In this document: piece after piece, positions 7,396-15,436 of the stretch
Numbering within the stretch: position 1 is the stretch's first letter
How the letters are laid out: each line of letters opens with the position of its first letter
From: Cylindrotheca closterium
Lineage: Eukaryota; Bacillariophyta; Bacillariophyceae; Bacillariales; Bacillariaceae
Reading direction: 5' to 3'
DNA: 15,456 bases
NCBI GenBank assembly: GCA_933822405.4
Contig: CAKOGP040001864.1
Coordinates: forward strand, 1 to 15,456
The notes under the pieces: model-generated
Told to the model about the DNA's origin: nothing
Seen by the model: only the letters and a program-made list of their open reading frames with translations
Database searches by the model: none
Position numbers and translations under genes: made by a program

Positions 7396-9339
7396 ATGCA
7401 GACCTTTCCCCCACGCACCCTTGATGCCATCCTCCAAGTCGGTCGTTCTGCTTTGACAACCGTCAAGGACCTCCCCCTGGACACTACTAAGGAAAACCTC
7501 CTCCTCTCCAACTACTTCCACACCCATACAGCTAGTGAGTGCAAAAACATCCTCCTCTCCCAAGCGCAAGGATTTGCTTACTTCGATGGTGCCGATGGTA
7601 CCCTCCTGCAAGTCATCTGCGCTAAGCAGGTCGGCCCAAACCTGCACTGGGCATCCGCCAATGATAGCTATGATGCCCCCACCCCAGTTGCTTTTTCTTT
7701 AGATGCCCTCGGCAGCAGCGTCATATCTATTGCCCGAGACGACCTCGCTCGAGAATGTCAAGCCCGGCACCTTCATGACGCCCAATACTCTGCCCACACT
7801 GCCTTGGCCCCCGATAGCACCGACCCTCCCGAGGACATCCACTGGCCCAGTGGGGACGGCGTGTTCACCGAAGTCAAAAAGTTCTTCCCCATCTACCCTG
7901 GTGCCAACATCCCACCAAGCCTTACGCTATCCACCGCCCCACCAGCCAATCTGGAATCCTTCCACCCCCAATTCCGACTCTGGTACGAGGCAATGAAGTA
8001 CCTCCACGACCACAATGAGTCCCAGAGCCTCCATTCCCACACCCACATCTTCAGCGCCGACACCATCCCAACCGATCGATTTCCCGACAGCGACCTGGCT
8101 ACGCATCTGACATATTCCCCATCCACCGTCAGTGCATTTGCAGCTGAAGTCCCCACCTACAAAGCCCTCTTCGAAGAATTCAAACGGCACTCGGCCCTCT
8201 CTACTTTAGCATCTACTAATCATGTCACTACTCAAGAAGCTCCAGCAGCCCCCCTTCCAGCAGGAGCCCCATTCGATAGCGAACTTTTTGCCCAGATCAT
8301 GGCCAATGCTCTCAAAGGCACCAATGCCAGCACCAAGGAAAAAGATCTGGCCCGCACTTCAGCCAGTGCTAAAGACTCTTTCAGCCTGATTTTTGGCCGA
8401 GTCAAACCGGTCATCCAGCTTGACGGCTCTACTGTCAACGAATTCCACCCATCCGTCCTCACTGACGACTTTATCACTTTCTTGGAAATAGGTTCGATCA
8501 AAGAGGCCCTACGCCACCTCCATGACACCTTTGCCCACATCACCGATACCCTCACCACTCGGAACAATTACGACCGTAACGTCGACTTCGATATTGCCCT
8601 CTTCCAACACGCTACAGTCACTGCCCTCAAAACATGCAGCTTTGGAGTCCGCCCCCTCACCATGCACCCCCACGAAGCCACGTCACTTCTCAGCCTCCTA
8701 GCTTGGCTCCCACCGAACAAAAATGATGTCAGATACACCACTTTCCTCTCGGAGGGCCGAGACATAATCCGCCAGGAAGCCATGGAAGAAGACAAGTCCA
8801 AGCAAGCCGCGAAAAAGACAGACATCTTTGTTCATGGCGACGTCAGTTCTGTCGAAGCTCTGATCAAGATGTTAGCGAATTTCTTTGCCTTTGTCAAATA
8901 CTGTGTCAAAGACTTTACCTTCGATGACCCCCCGTTAATTGTCACACTCTTGGAGGATTTCATGAACGCCCTCCACACACCTGCTGCCAAAGATTGGATC
9001 CGTTACAATGCCGCAGTCCCACACCTCCCATTGTGTCTCCTCCTCGAAATGAACCAGATCTTGCAGATTGTTGTGGGAGCCGCAAAAAACAAAACGACTC
9101 AAAGTAAACTTCGTAATGGCCAACCGATCATGGCAGACACGTTCGTGAACGCTTTCAGTGGAGTCACACAAGCCATCAGCCACATCAATCTCTCCATCAG
9201 TATGGGCAACCTTGGCCCGTACGGTACATGCCCCAACCTGCATGCTATTCTCACTGGAAAACCAACCCCAGCTCCCAAACGCCTGACCCAACCAAACGCG
9301 CAAAGCACCCACCTCAAGGAACTCATCCCGGATACCTGA
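7396..9339 (+). CDS. gag: Gag-like protein of the YR retrotransposon (ORF1, main part)
   Basis: 647 residues from the first ATG (7396) to TGA at 9337-9339. The frame opens slightly upstream but without an ATG. Position directly before RT in a YR element makes this the structural nucleocapsid/capsid protein that packages element RNA. I recognise no family motif. Visible features are an Ala/Pro-rich stretch around residues 285-300, a Lys/Glu-rich patch (EEDKSKQAAKKTD) about residue 465-480, and a mostly helical C-terminal third. No zinc finger is present before the stop; one appears just downstream in the -1 frame, suggesting that the natural protein continues there by frameshift or that this copy carries an indel. 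Codon use is C-rich like the rest of the element. Confidence 0.7.
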   Translation: MQTFPPRTLDAILQVGRSALTTVKDLPLDTTKENLLLSNYFHTHTASECKNILLSQAQGFAYFDGADGTLLQVICAKQVGPNLHWASANDSYDAPTPVAFSLDALGSSVISIARDDLARECQARHLHDAQYSAHTALAPDSTDPPEDIHWPSGDGVFTEVKKFFPIYPGANIPPSLTLSTAPPANLESFHPQFRLWYEAMKYLHDHNESQSLHSHTHIFSADTIPTDRFPDSDLATHLTYSPSTVSAFAAEVPTYKALFEEFKRHSALSTLASTNHVTTQEAPAAPLPAGAPFDSELFAQIMANALKGTNASTKEKDLARTSASAKDSFSLIFGRVKPVIQLDGSTVNEFHPSVLTDDFITFLEIGSIKEALRHLHDTFAHITDTLTTRNNYDRNVDFDIALFQHATVTALKTCSFGVRPLTMHPHEATSLLSLLAWLPPNKNDVRYTTFLSEGRDIIRQEAMEEDKSKQAAKKTDIFVHGDVSSVEALIKMLANFFAFVKYCVKDFTFDDPPLIVTLLEDFMNALHTPAAKDWIRYNAAVPHLPLCLLLEMNQILQIVVGAAKNKTTQSKLRNGQPIMADTFVNAFSGVTQAISHINLSISMGNLGPYGTCPNLHAILTGKPTPAPKRLTQPNAQSTHLKELIPDT

Positions 9340-9587
9340 CGTACGACGGCCCAGGCCGACTTCCAATTGCCCCTTTCAAATGTAAACACCCCATTACCGG
9401 CAAACAGGCAGCCTTCTGTTCCCATTTCCTATTTGCCAACTACCATTGCAACCGCCCCCGCTGCCACAATATCCACTACACCAAACAGTTTGCAGCAACT
9501 ATGGGATCTGCCGACACCCAGGCATTTGAAAAATTTATTGAAAAAACCCCTGGGGTGACCCGTTCGGCCCCAAAGCCTCATGGTTAG
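9228..9587 (+). CDS. Zinc-finger C-terminal segment of gag in the -1 frame
   Basis: An open frame with ATG at 9228 overlaps the last 112 bases of the gag frame and runs to TAG at 9585-9587. The part after 9339 is rich in Cys and His: KCKHP, then FCSHFLFANYHCNRPRCHNIH, which fits C-x9-C-x4-C-x3-H, close to the CCCH zinc-finger spacing. Gag proteins usually carry such a nucleic-acid-binding finger at the C-terminus, so this is most simply the missing end of gag. It may be reached by -1 frameshifting within 9228-9339, or be separated by a mutation. I saw no classical X-XXY-YYZ slippery heptamer in the required register. An independent 119-residue protein is less likely. Confidence 0.6.
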   Translation: MPQPACYSHWKTNPSSQTPDPTKRAKHPPQGTHPGYLTYDGPGRLPIAPFKCKHPITGKQAAFCSHFLFANYHCNRPRCHNIHYTKQFAATMGSADTQAFEKFIEKTPGVTRSAPKPHG

Positions 9588-9748
9588 TTCCACCAACCCC
9601 ATTACTTAAATACCATTCAACCCGTCAGTGACTTACTTTCCACTTCCCTTTCTGTGCATTCCTCCCACACCCACTCCAAGTCCCTGAGTGCTCTACATGC
9701 ATCATCCCTCACCCAAGCAGCCTCGTTTATCCACCGACCCAGCCACCA

Positions 9749-12502
9749 ATGTCGCACCAACCCAACCTGCTCCGCATTTCCACCTCCACCCCTGCATGGA
9801 GCCAACCTTCAGCAACGCCCTCAGCACACCACCAGTCCGCCCTTCCTCCCGATTCCCAGTACTACCAATTCACTGACGCAGAGCAAGAAAAATTTGGAGA
9901 GCTCCTTGAAGTATCTGTCCAAGGTCGTTCGTCTACCCCATCCATGACCAAACGAGACCGCGAGACCTGGGCAGCCACCAAGCTCCCATCCCCGGTTTTT
10001 CTTGCCGTCGATTCTCCGCATGGTAAGGACAGCGTGGACAGGTGGTTCAGTACAGAGCATAAGTTTGAACATACCTGGATATTTTTGCTGAAGAGCCGCT
10101 ACCTGAGCCAGACCGACCTTGCAACCCTCTTCCACGTGTGCCCATCCATCCATCTCCTCTCCCTTCTCATCCAAGAACACCGCTTTGTGGACTTCCGACC
10201 CCTCCAACAACCCATACCACCAAATCTGACCCCCAGCGTTGCCATGCATCGATGGAGCCGCATGTTCACCGCATGCTTACTCCACTACGACCTCAGCATC
10301 CCAACCGCAGTCCGCTTTGTTGGCAACATCCACACCGATGCCCATCGCGACTGGCCCACACTCGAACCCATTCTCCGTGAAGCCAATGTTGACCCCTTCC
10401 TCATCACCCAGCTCAAACGCATCTTCCTCGATGGCGCCCCCAAATACGTCAATGCGGAATCGACCGATGAGAACCTGCGCACCTTCATTGCCTACGGTAA
10501 TCACAAGACGGTTTACGACGACGTGAGCAAAACACAAAGCGCAGTCGAAAAAGACATCCTCCGCAACTACCTTCTGGCAGCCAACCCAGCCCTACTTCCA
10601 TACATCCGCGACGCCCACACTACTCCCCTCGGGTTGGTTGATGCATGTCACGAATATCGCAAACCCCGTATCATCTTTGATGCCACCCACCATCCTTCCC
10701 TGACAGCCATGGCAGTTAACGATTTCACTTCTAAAGAAACTGAACCGGAAATCTGCTTCCCGAGGTCATTTCCCAACTTCTTGATCTGGATCTACAACCT
10801 TCGCATCACCTACCCACAAGAAGAAATCTACATTTGCGACGATGATGTCTCTGGCGCCTTCCGCCATGTCAAATGGAACCCAAATGTTGTTGGCATGCAC
10901 ATGTTCATGCTATTTGGTTTCCTTTTCTTCTGTACGGGTCTCTCATTTGGCGACAACACCAGCCCAGCCCAATGGGAAGTCGTCGCCATGGTCCGCCAGC
11001 AACTTGCCCAATCCCTTTGGTATGCTGCCGTAACCACCATCCCACGAGTCGCAAAATACCTCCCCAAGCTGTCCCTTGCTCCCCTTCCAACGCCATCAGA
11101 CATTGCCGCTTTCACTCCTGCCGAGCCCGACTCTAAGAATCAAGGAGTTTTAAAGGCAGACGGATCCCGCAAGTCGCCGACCTTCGATCACCATGTTGAC
11201 AATTGCCTCTACGCCGACGTGGCCCTATTCTTACGCCAAACCATTTCAGCCAGCATCCTTGCCCTATACATCCTATTGGGATTCCCCAACCCATCCAACG
11301 GGATCCGCGATTGCATATCTTGGGAAAAATTTGCCAACACTTTTTCCCACGAACGCAAAACAGTTGGATGGCTCATCAACTTGAGAAGAATGACAGTCCG
11401 TTTACCTTCCATCAAACGGGACCGCCTCCTTAAACTCCTTTCAGAAACACTGGCCACCCCGTCACTGTCCCTTCGCGATATCGCGATTCTTCTAGGGCAC
11501 GTTTCAACTGCAACCACCGTCTGTCGATGGATGCGTTGTTCCTACTTCAACTTGCAACGTGTCCTGAGTCAATTTCTCCGATCCCGCCACCAATCCATCA
11601 AACACTACATGAAACGCAACGACAAAGTCCAAATCATCTCCGACCAACTCCCTCCATCCCTCCGCTACCGCCTTGCTTCCCTTATCGGAAAGGAAGCAGC
11701 TACTTTCCTATGGAACGCCAACAAACGATTCCGCCTTGACGAACCTGTGCTCCGCAAACTCCAAGCCATCAAGCACAGCCTCGAAACAGAGACATGGGAA
11801 ATCTACATTCCTCAAATGATCCCTAGAGATCCACATTTCACGTCGTACGGAGATGCTAGCTTCATTGGAGGAGGCGCCTATTCTGACGAACTTCTCTTTT
11901 GGTTCCGCGTCGTTTGGAGCCCCGATATTGTTGCCGGTACAAAACTAAAAGCCAGCAACCCCAATTACGTCCACATCAACAGCCTTGAGTTCTTGGTAGC
12001 CTTTCTTCAGGAAGTTGCCACGGTTGTCCGCCTTGAAGGAACTTCCCATGCCCATCCAGGCCTGGCCCACAAATTCCCCACCGGATTTTCCCAATTCCCA
12101 GTTCTGCTCAACCGCACTGACAACACACCCACTGAGAAATGGATGAATGACGCCCGCACAAACAGCCCTTTTGCACGCCTTTTGGTCGACTTGCATGGTC
12201 AGCTCCTCAAACGCTCCCCTCTGACTGCTCTTTCTGATCATATCCCTGGTGATAACAACTTTGCTGCTGATTTCATTTCCCGCCCAAACCTGAAACTCTC
12301 TCACCATCAATTACTTTCGCAGACATTTTGCACTTTACCTTGGATGAGAAACTACGATTATTTCCAGCCGAGTCCCGAACTTTGCTCCGTCCTGCGCTCC
12401 TGTCTATTCTCCAATCCAAAGCAGGCGCCACCGACGATCCCCGCAAATCTGGGACACTTCGTTCCCGCCGACTCCATTTCCTCAAGTTTTGCTATGATAT
12501 GA
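9749..12502 (+). CDS. Reverse transcriptase - RNase H of the DIRS-like YR retrotransposon
   Basis: 917 residues from ATG 9749 to TGA 12500-12502; about 160 bp of non-coding spacer precede it. Residues 1-60 are Ser/Pro-rich. RT covers roughly 290-560: KPRIIFDAT, motif A DDDVSGAF with D366, motif B FGDNTSPAQW (400-409), and motif C HHVDNCLYADV with D484-N485, where most RTs have two Asp. ISWEKFANTFSHERKTVGW follows. RNase H lies at about 695-845 with D702 (YGDASF), E747 (NSLEF), D791 (RTDNTP) and D841 (AADFISRP), the last two in the usual DIRS-type context (DHIPGDNNFAADF). It would make cDNA from element RNA and remove the RNA strand. The D-to-N at 485 could reduce or abolish activity, or be a lineage trait. 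Confidence 0.85.
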   Translation: MSHQPNLLRISTSTPAWSQPSATPSAHHQSALPPDSQYYQFTDAEQEKFGELLEVSVQGRSSTPSMTKRDRETWAATKLPSPVFLAVDSPHGKDSVDRWFSTEHKFEHTWIFLLKSRYLSQTDLATLFHVCPSIHLLSLLIQEHRFVDFRPLQQPIPPNLTPSVAMHRWSRMFTACLLHYDLSIPTAVRFVGNIHTDAHRDWPTLEPILREANVDPFLITQLKRIFLDGAPKYVNAESTDENLRTFIAYGNHKTVYDDVSKTQSAVEKDILRNYLLAANPALLPYIRDAHTTPLGLVDACHEYRKPRIIFDATHHPSLTAMAVNDFTSKETEPEICFPRSFPNFLIWIYNLRITYPQEEIYICDDDVSGAFRHVKWNPNVVGMHMFMLFGFLFFCTGLSFGDNTSPAQWEVVAMVRQQLAQSLWYAAVTTIPRVAKYLPKLSLAPLPTPSDIAAFTPAEPDSKNQGVLKADGSRKSPTFDHHVDNCLYADVALFLRQTISASILALYILLGFPNPSNGIRDCISWEKFANTFSHERKTVGWLINLRRMTVRLPSIKRDRLLKLLSETLATPSLSLRDIAILLGHVSTATTVCRWMRCSYFNLQRVLSQFLRSRHQSIKHYMKRNDKVQIISDQLPPSLRYRLASLIGKEAATFLWNANKRFRLDEPVLRKLQAIKHSLETETWEIYIPQMIPRDPHFTSYGDASFIGGGAYSDELLFWFRVVWSPDIVAGTKLKASNPNYVHINSLEFLVAFLQEVATVVRLEGTSHAHPGLAHKFPTGFSQFPVLLNRTDNTPTEKWMNDARTNSPFARLLVDLHGQLLKRSPLTALSDHIPGDNNFAADFISRPNLKLSHHQLLSQTFCTLPWMRNYDYFQPSPELCSVLRSCLFSNPKQAPPTIPANLGHFVPADSISSSFAMI

Positions 12503-13548
12503 AGCTGCGCGACGACTATTTAATGAATGGCCCTGACTTCCTTCACGAACGCCGCGTCGCAACCTTTGCACTCTACACAGTGGCCCTTGCTACCGGTCGC
12601 ACAATTAAAGGCCAATATATCAAGTCTGCCACAATCAAGCAGTACCTCCATGCGGCAGCATCTTTTATCTGCCTTTTCACCGGTCGTGATCCCCGATACA
12701 ACAACCCGAGCGACACCAAAATGTCACCCGATATTCATGCCACCATTGCTGAAGTGGAGCGCCATGAAAACGTTCCCAATAAACTTGAGCCCTATACCCT
12801 CGACATGCAACAACACCTCGAGCACCACAATATCGACACCAAAGCCCACCGAAACGGTCTCTGGAAAACATGTGAAGACTGGAACAGTATCGGCCTCCTT
12901 GACGGCCACCGCCTGTCCGAGTATGCCCAAACTTCCGCCAACAAAAATATTGGCGACCAAGCAACCTTTGACGGAATTTCCATTGCATTTTGTGTCGAAG
13001 ATGTAACCTGTTACGACAAGTCAAAACGCAAAGTATCCATTTCCGACTTCCTTCAGAATCCAGACCTTGTTTGGCGAATCAAAACGCGTTTCTCCCATCA
13101 GAAGAACGGTAACCATGGGGAAGAAAAACTTTTTATTCGCAGCGAAAAGTCACCACTCCGTTGCTACATCCGTCGGATGCATTCCATCCTTTCCCGGTTT
13201 GACCGATTAATCGGAATCACCACAACCAATGTCCCCCTTGCGGTATACCAAGATGGCGCCCGCGTCCTCTTCCTTCATGACGCCGAAATCACCCGTGTCA
13301 TGCGCCATGTTGCTTGTTCGCTCTACAACCTCGACCCCAAACAAGATAAGATCCAGTATTCTTCCCACTCTATCCGAGTTGGCGCCTGTGTCCTCCTCCA
13401 CACCTCCGGGGCAACCACTGACCAGATCAAGTTCCTCCTCCGATGGAAATCCGATGCCTTCATGGCATACCTGCGCAACGTCGCCCATCTGTGCATGCAA
13501 CAAAATGATGCAATCACCATGATCGATGCAACTACATTTCTTATATAA
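12328..13548 (+). CDS. Tyrosine recombinase (YR) of the retrotransposon
   Basis: The open frame extends from 12328 (a TTG, not a real start) to TAA at 13546-13548, 406 codons. The first in-frame ATG is 12499, overlapping the RT stop as ATGA. However, residues before it (SGTLRSRRLHFLKFCYD) look like the beginning of the core-binding helical domain, so translation probably enters earlier, by frameshift from RT or from a spliced RNA. Catalytic residues are complete: R195 (GHRLSEY), H347 and R350 (HSIR), W373 (LLRWKS) and nucleophile Y381 (MAYLRN), with the R..HxxR..W..Y spacing of the family. The enzyme would recombine circular cDNA into the genome. The RT stop lies 175 bases into this frame. 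Confidence 0.85.
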   Translation: MHFTLDEKLRLFPAESRTLLRPALLSILQSKAGATDDPRKSGTLRSRRLHFLKFCYDMKLRDDYLMNGPDFLHERRVATFALYTVALATGRTIKGQYIKSATIKQYLHAAASFICLFTGRDPRYNNPSDTKMSPDIHATIAEVERHENVPNKLEPYTLDMQQHLEHHNIDTKAHRNGLWKTCEDWNSIGLLDGHRLSEYAQTSANKNIGDQATFDGISIAFCVEDVTCYDKSKRKVSISDFLQNPDLVWRIKTRFSHQKNGNHGEEKLFIRSEKSPLRCYIRRMHSILSRFDRLIGITTTNVPLAVYQDGARVLFLHDAEITRVMRHVACSLYNLDPKQDKIQYSSHSIRVGACVLLHTSGATTDQIKFLLRWKSDAFMAYLRNVAHLCMQQNDAITMIDATTFLI

Positions 13549-13811
13549 CTACCTTGCTACCTTCCGCAAATTTCTACTCCCTTTTATATGCTGCACCAGC
13601 CATCCACAAATTTCCCTTTTTTTCTTTTTTTTCTTTTTCTTTTTTCCCACTCAATGCACTCGCAAGTGTCTTGGCCCTTTCTTCCGTTTCATCCGGAAGC
13701 GATCGCATACCATTCCTTGGCCTGATTTATCTCTTCTGCACCAAATGCTCGGTACCATCCAGGTCCCAACTTTGTGTCACGTTTGAGTCCATTGAGTCGA
13801 ATCTTCGATTC
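13549..13811 (+). other. 3' non-coding region of the YR element
   Basis: C/T-rich DNA after the YR stop. It contains a pyrimidine tract at 13612-13647 and a 5-bp stem GAATC-TTC-GATTC at 13799-13811. I compared it by eye with the 5' leader and found no convincing shared repeat. Confidence 0.45.
13612..13647 (+). repeat. Pyrimidine (T/C) tract after the YR gene
   Basis: Thirty-six bases made only of T and C. A shorter T-rich tract at 6381-6394 sits at the other end of the element, so the pair may mark element ends or priming sites; this is a guess. Confidence 0.7.
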
Positions 13812-13841
13812 CCGTTTCCAAATCCGGTCCCTAATTCTAGT

Positions 13842-13911
13842 TACCAAGCTTACGATGCCAAACCTACATCTCTTACTTACGTATGGAGGACTGGCATAAT
13901 CTTGTTTGGTA
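13842..13911. repeat. Two-part imperfect inverted repeat (hairpin)
   Basis: Outer stem TACCAA (13842-13847) pairs with TTGGTA (13906-13911), and inner stem ATGCCA (13855-13860) pairs with TGGCAT (13892-13897), with internal loops of 7 and 8 bases. The nested order makes chance less likely than for one 6-bp stem. Confidence 0.55.
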
Positions 13912-13985
13912 CAAAATTCGTAGTATGCAATCATCCTAGGCCAATCACGCTAGATATCGAGTCATGAAGTGGAGGCGGCGCCTGG

Positions 13986-14034
13986 TAATCCGTAGGATTA
14001 CATGATTGGATGGTCAATTTGACCATCCAATCAT
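13986..14034. repeat. Two adjacent perfect hairpins, 6-bp and 15-bp stems
   Basis: TAATCC-GTA-GGATTA occupies 13986-14000. Two bases on, an arm TGATTGGATGGTCA (14003-14016) is followed by an ATT loop and its exact complement to 14033. A flanking A-T pair (14002/14034) brings the stem to 15 bp. A stem this long with a 3-base loop is not expected by chance. A large part recurs at 15414-15436. Confidence 0.95.
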
Positions 14035-14873
14035 CTCGTGTGATTGTCGTGGCGACGGAAAACCAAAATATACCCGAAGTATTGACTACTTCGACTTTTA
14101 TCAAAACCACAAGACAAAAGATCCTATCTTGTAAAATACGACCTTATTGTGATCACAAACCGTGCTATTCCGACCTACACCACTTTTAGGTATTATCTGT
14201 ACTAGATCTCTATATACTGTGAATTGCAAAAGTTGGTTAAGAACTCTTGGTAGAACCAATCAGATTGAAGGAAATCCCTCCAAATCACTTGAAGTGTTGC
14301 AAAGAGTTGAAAAAAGGAGCCAAACATTTCTTTTCCCATTGCAGCAATTCAAACCATCGCCAAATATTGATAACTACTGGTGCATCGAAAACTTTGGTGA
14401 AGGCCTGCCCTTGTCTGGGTGACGACATGACAAATGGTAAAGGTTCTCCAAATCTATGCTGAATTTATTACCCACACCAAGTACCTGTGGTTCCATCACT
14501 TCTACCCAGAAACCCCCATTCCAACCCCCAATCATGATATACATACCCATGCACGACAAATATGCGTTAGAATAAAGAAGCTTGGAGAAATTAGGCCCAC
14601 AGTTCGACCAATACCAGTTTTGAAGCAGAACTTACCATTGTTTTGACCCCACCAATTAGGCCAATGTATGCTGGATCTAGGCGGAATCCATGACTAGGTC
14701 ACATACTGCTCAAGGCTTAAGGATTGAAAGAAGCGACTGGTGTATTGTTGAGTGGTTGTGCCCCGGTAGTATGGCGGCCATGGGAACCTCCTGCTGAACG
14801 ATGGCAAACCGACATTAGGAACCAGCCAACAGAAGCAGTTTGATCAACATTGGTTGGTTGTGGAATGATAAAG

Positions 14874-14917
14874 GTATAGAATAAATCACCAGCCGCAGCT
14901 GTGAATGTATTCTATAC
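14874..14917. promoter_or_regulatory. 10-bp perfect dyad just before a small ORF
   Basis: GTATAGAATA (14874-14883) and TATTCTATAC (14908-14917) are exact reverse complements separated by 24 bases. The right arm ends three bases before the ATG at 14921. It could be a protein-binding dyad, an RNA hairpin in a leader, or a repeat end. Confidence 0.5.
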
Positions 14918-14920
14918 AAA

Positions 14921-15070
14921 ATGAAGCTTGCCATTGTATTTGGTTTCTTCCTGGGGCCCGCAGATGCCGATTCATCATTTCAGTCGGATTTGCCAGTTGA
15001 CGGATTTGACTTGAAATCTTCGGAAGCAACGGAACTTTGGAAGCAACAGCAAGATGATAAAATAAAATAA
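14921..15070 (+). CDS. Short ORF with signal-peptide-like start (49 residues)
   Basis: ATG at 14921 to TAA at 15068-15070. It begins MKLAIVFGFFLGPADADSS: a Lys after Met, a hydrophobic run of about ten residues, and an A-D-A before a likely cleavage point, which is the form of an ER signal peptide. The remainder is acidic and polar (SEATELWKQQQDDKIK). No family is recognised and there is no ASAFAP-type plastid motif. Three overlapping AATAAA-like words cover the last codons and the stop (15056-15073), which could be polyadenylation signals. It may be a tiny secreted protein, a first exon, a decayed gene start, or chance. Confidence 0.3.
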   Translation: MKLAIVFGFFLGPADADSSFQSDLPVDGFDLKSSEATELWKQQQDDKIK

Positions 15071-15129
15071 AATGGCATTGGGTACAATACACCAATGGAC
15101 GATACTTCATCAGCAATCATTTCAATCAC

Positions 15130-15215
15130 TTCTTCTGTTGCTGGAACATTTGATCGTCAGGAAACATCGTTGATGGACCACAGTGTGACCGAACTTTGTT
15201 GTTCCAGCAGAAGAA
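15130..15215. repeat. 16-bp hairpin with a 3-base bulge
   Basis: Left arm TTCTTCTG (15130-15137), bulge TTG, CTGGAACA (15141-15148). Right arm TGTTCCAG (15200-15207) runs directly into CAGAAGAA (15208-15215). All 16 pairs are Watson-Crick, around a 51-base loop. It could be a foldback repeat or an RNA hairpin. No gene overlaps it. Confidence 0.85.
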
Positions 15216-15413
15216 AAGATGAGAAAAACTTTGGTGATTGGTGGCTGTCGCTTTAAACCCCTTGTGATTGTTGTGCCAAGGTGTTTGGTGCTCGGTTTGA
15301 TGGGTGCACAGAGGTACGTCTGTCCACGTGTGCCGGTACGTATTGTCCCGTACCACCTACAGTGCCATCGTGTGAGAATTTTCAAAAAACTACCACTTTC
15401 AAGTGGGATGATT

Positions 15414-15436
15414 TGATTGGATGGTCAATTTGACCA
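15414..15436 (+). repeat. Partial second copy of the 14003 hairpin sequence
   Basis: Twenty-three bases starting TGATTGGATGGTCA match 14003-14025 exactly in the same orientation, including the ATT loop. After TGACCA the match stops, so the stem here is shortened. A hairpin CCACTT-TC-AAGTGG (15393-15406) lies just upstream, as TAATCC/GGATTA does before copy 1. Confidence 0.9.

Larger units (their letters stand above)
6410..13811 (+). mobile_element. DIRS-like tyrosine-recombinase retrotransposon (boundaries approximate)
   Basis: The order gag, RT-RNase H, tyrosine recombinase on one strand defines YR (DIRS-order) retrotransposons, which integrate circular cDNA by recombination rather than with a DDE integrase and leave no target duplication. 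Coding lies at 7396-13548. The left limit is placed at the first hairpin (6410), just after a T-rich tract, where composition switches from AT-rich to C-rich. The right limit is placed near a comparable hairpin at 13799-13811, where the C-rich bias fades; this end is weak. I could not find the inverted or split direct terminal repeats expected of DIRS or PAT/Ngaro elements. The copy is nearly intact, apart from the gag frame change and an unusual RT active site. Confidence 0.8.
13812..14873. other. Gene-poor region right of the YR element
   Basis: AT-richer DNA with short open frames only (the longest plus-strand ones at 14162-14422 and 14247-14462), none with a recognised domain. It does hold several inverted repeats, listed separately, plus CGAAGTA/TACTTCG at 14075-14093 and the palindrome TTGTGATCACAA at 14147-14158. 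I see no RNA gene. Confidence 0.45.

Noticed and set aside
9274..9280. CCCAAAC as a -1 frameshift heptamer for gag
   Set aside because: Gag reads it as CCC AAA, which is the register after slippage rather than before, so it cannot act as the classical site.
12724..13024. Minus-strand frames antisense to the recombinase
   Set aside because: Long only because of codon bias on the opposite strand; the plus-strand frame has complete catalytic residues.
13799..13830. GATTCCCG and CAAATCCG near the right end resembling words at 6410-6460, as a split terminal repeat
   Set aside because: The words are short and their spacing differs (13 versus 43 bases); similarity does not extend.
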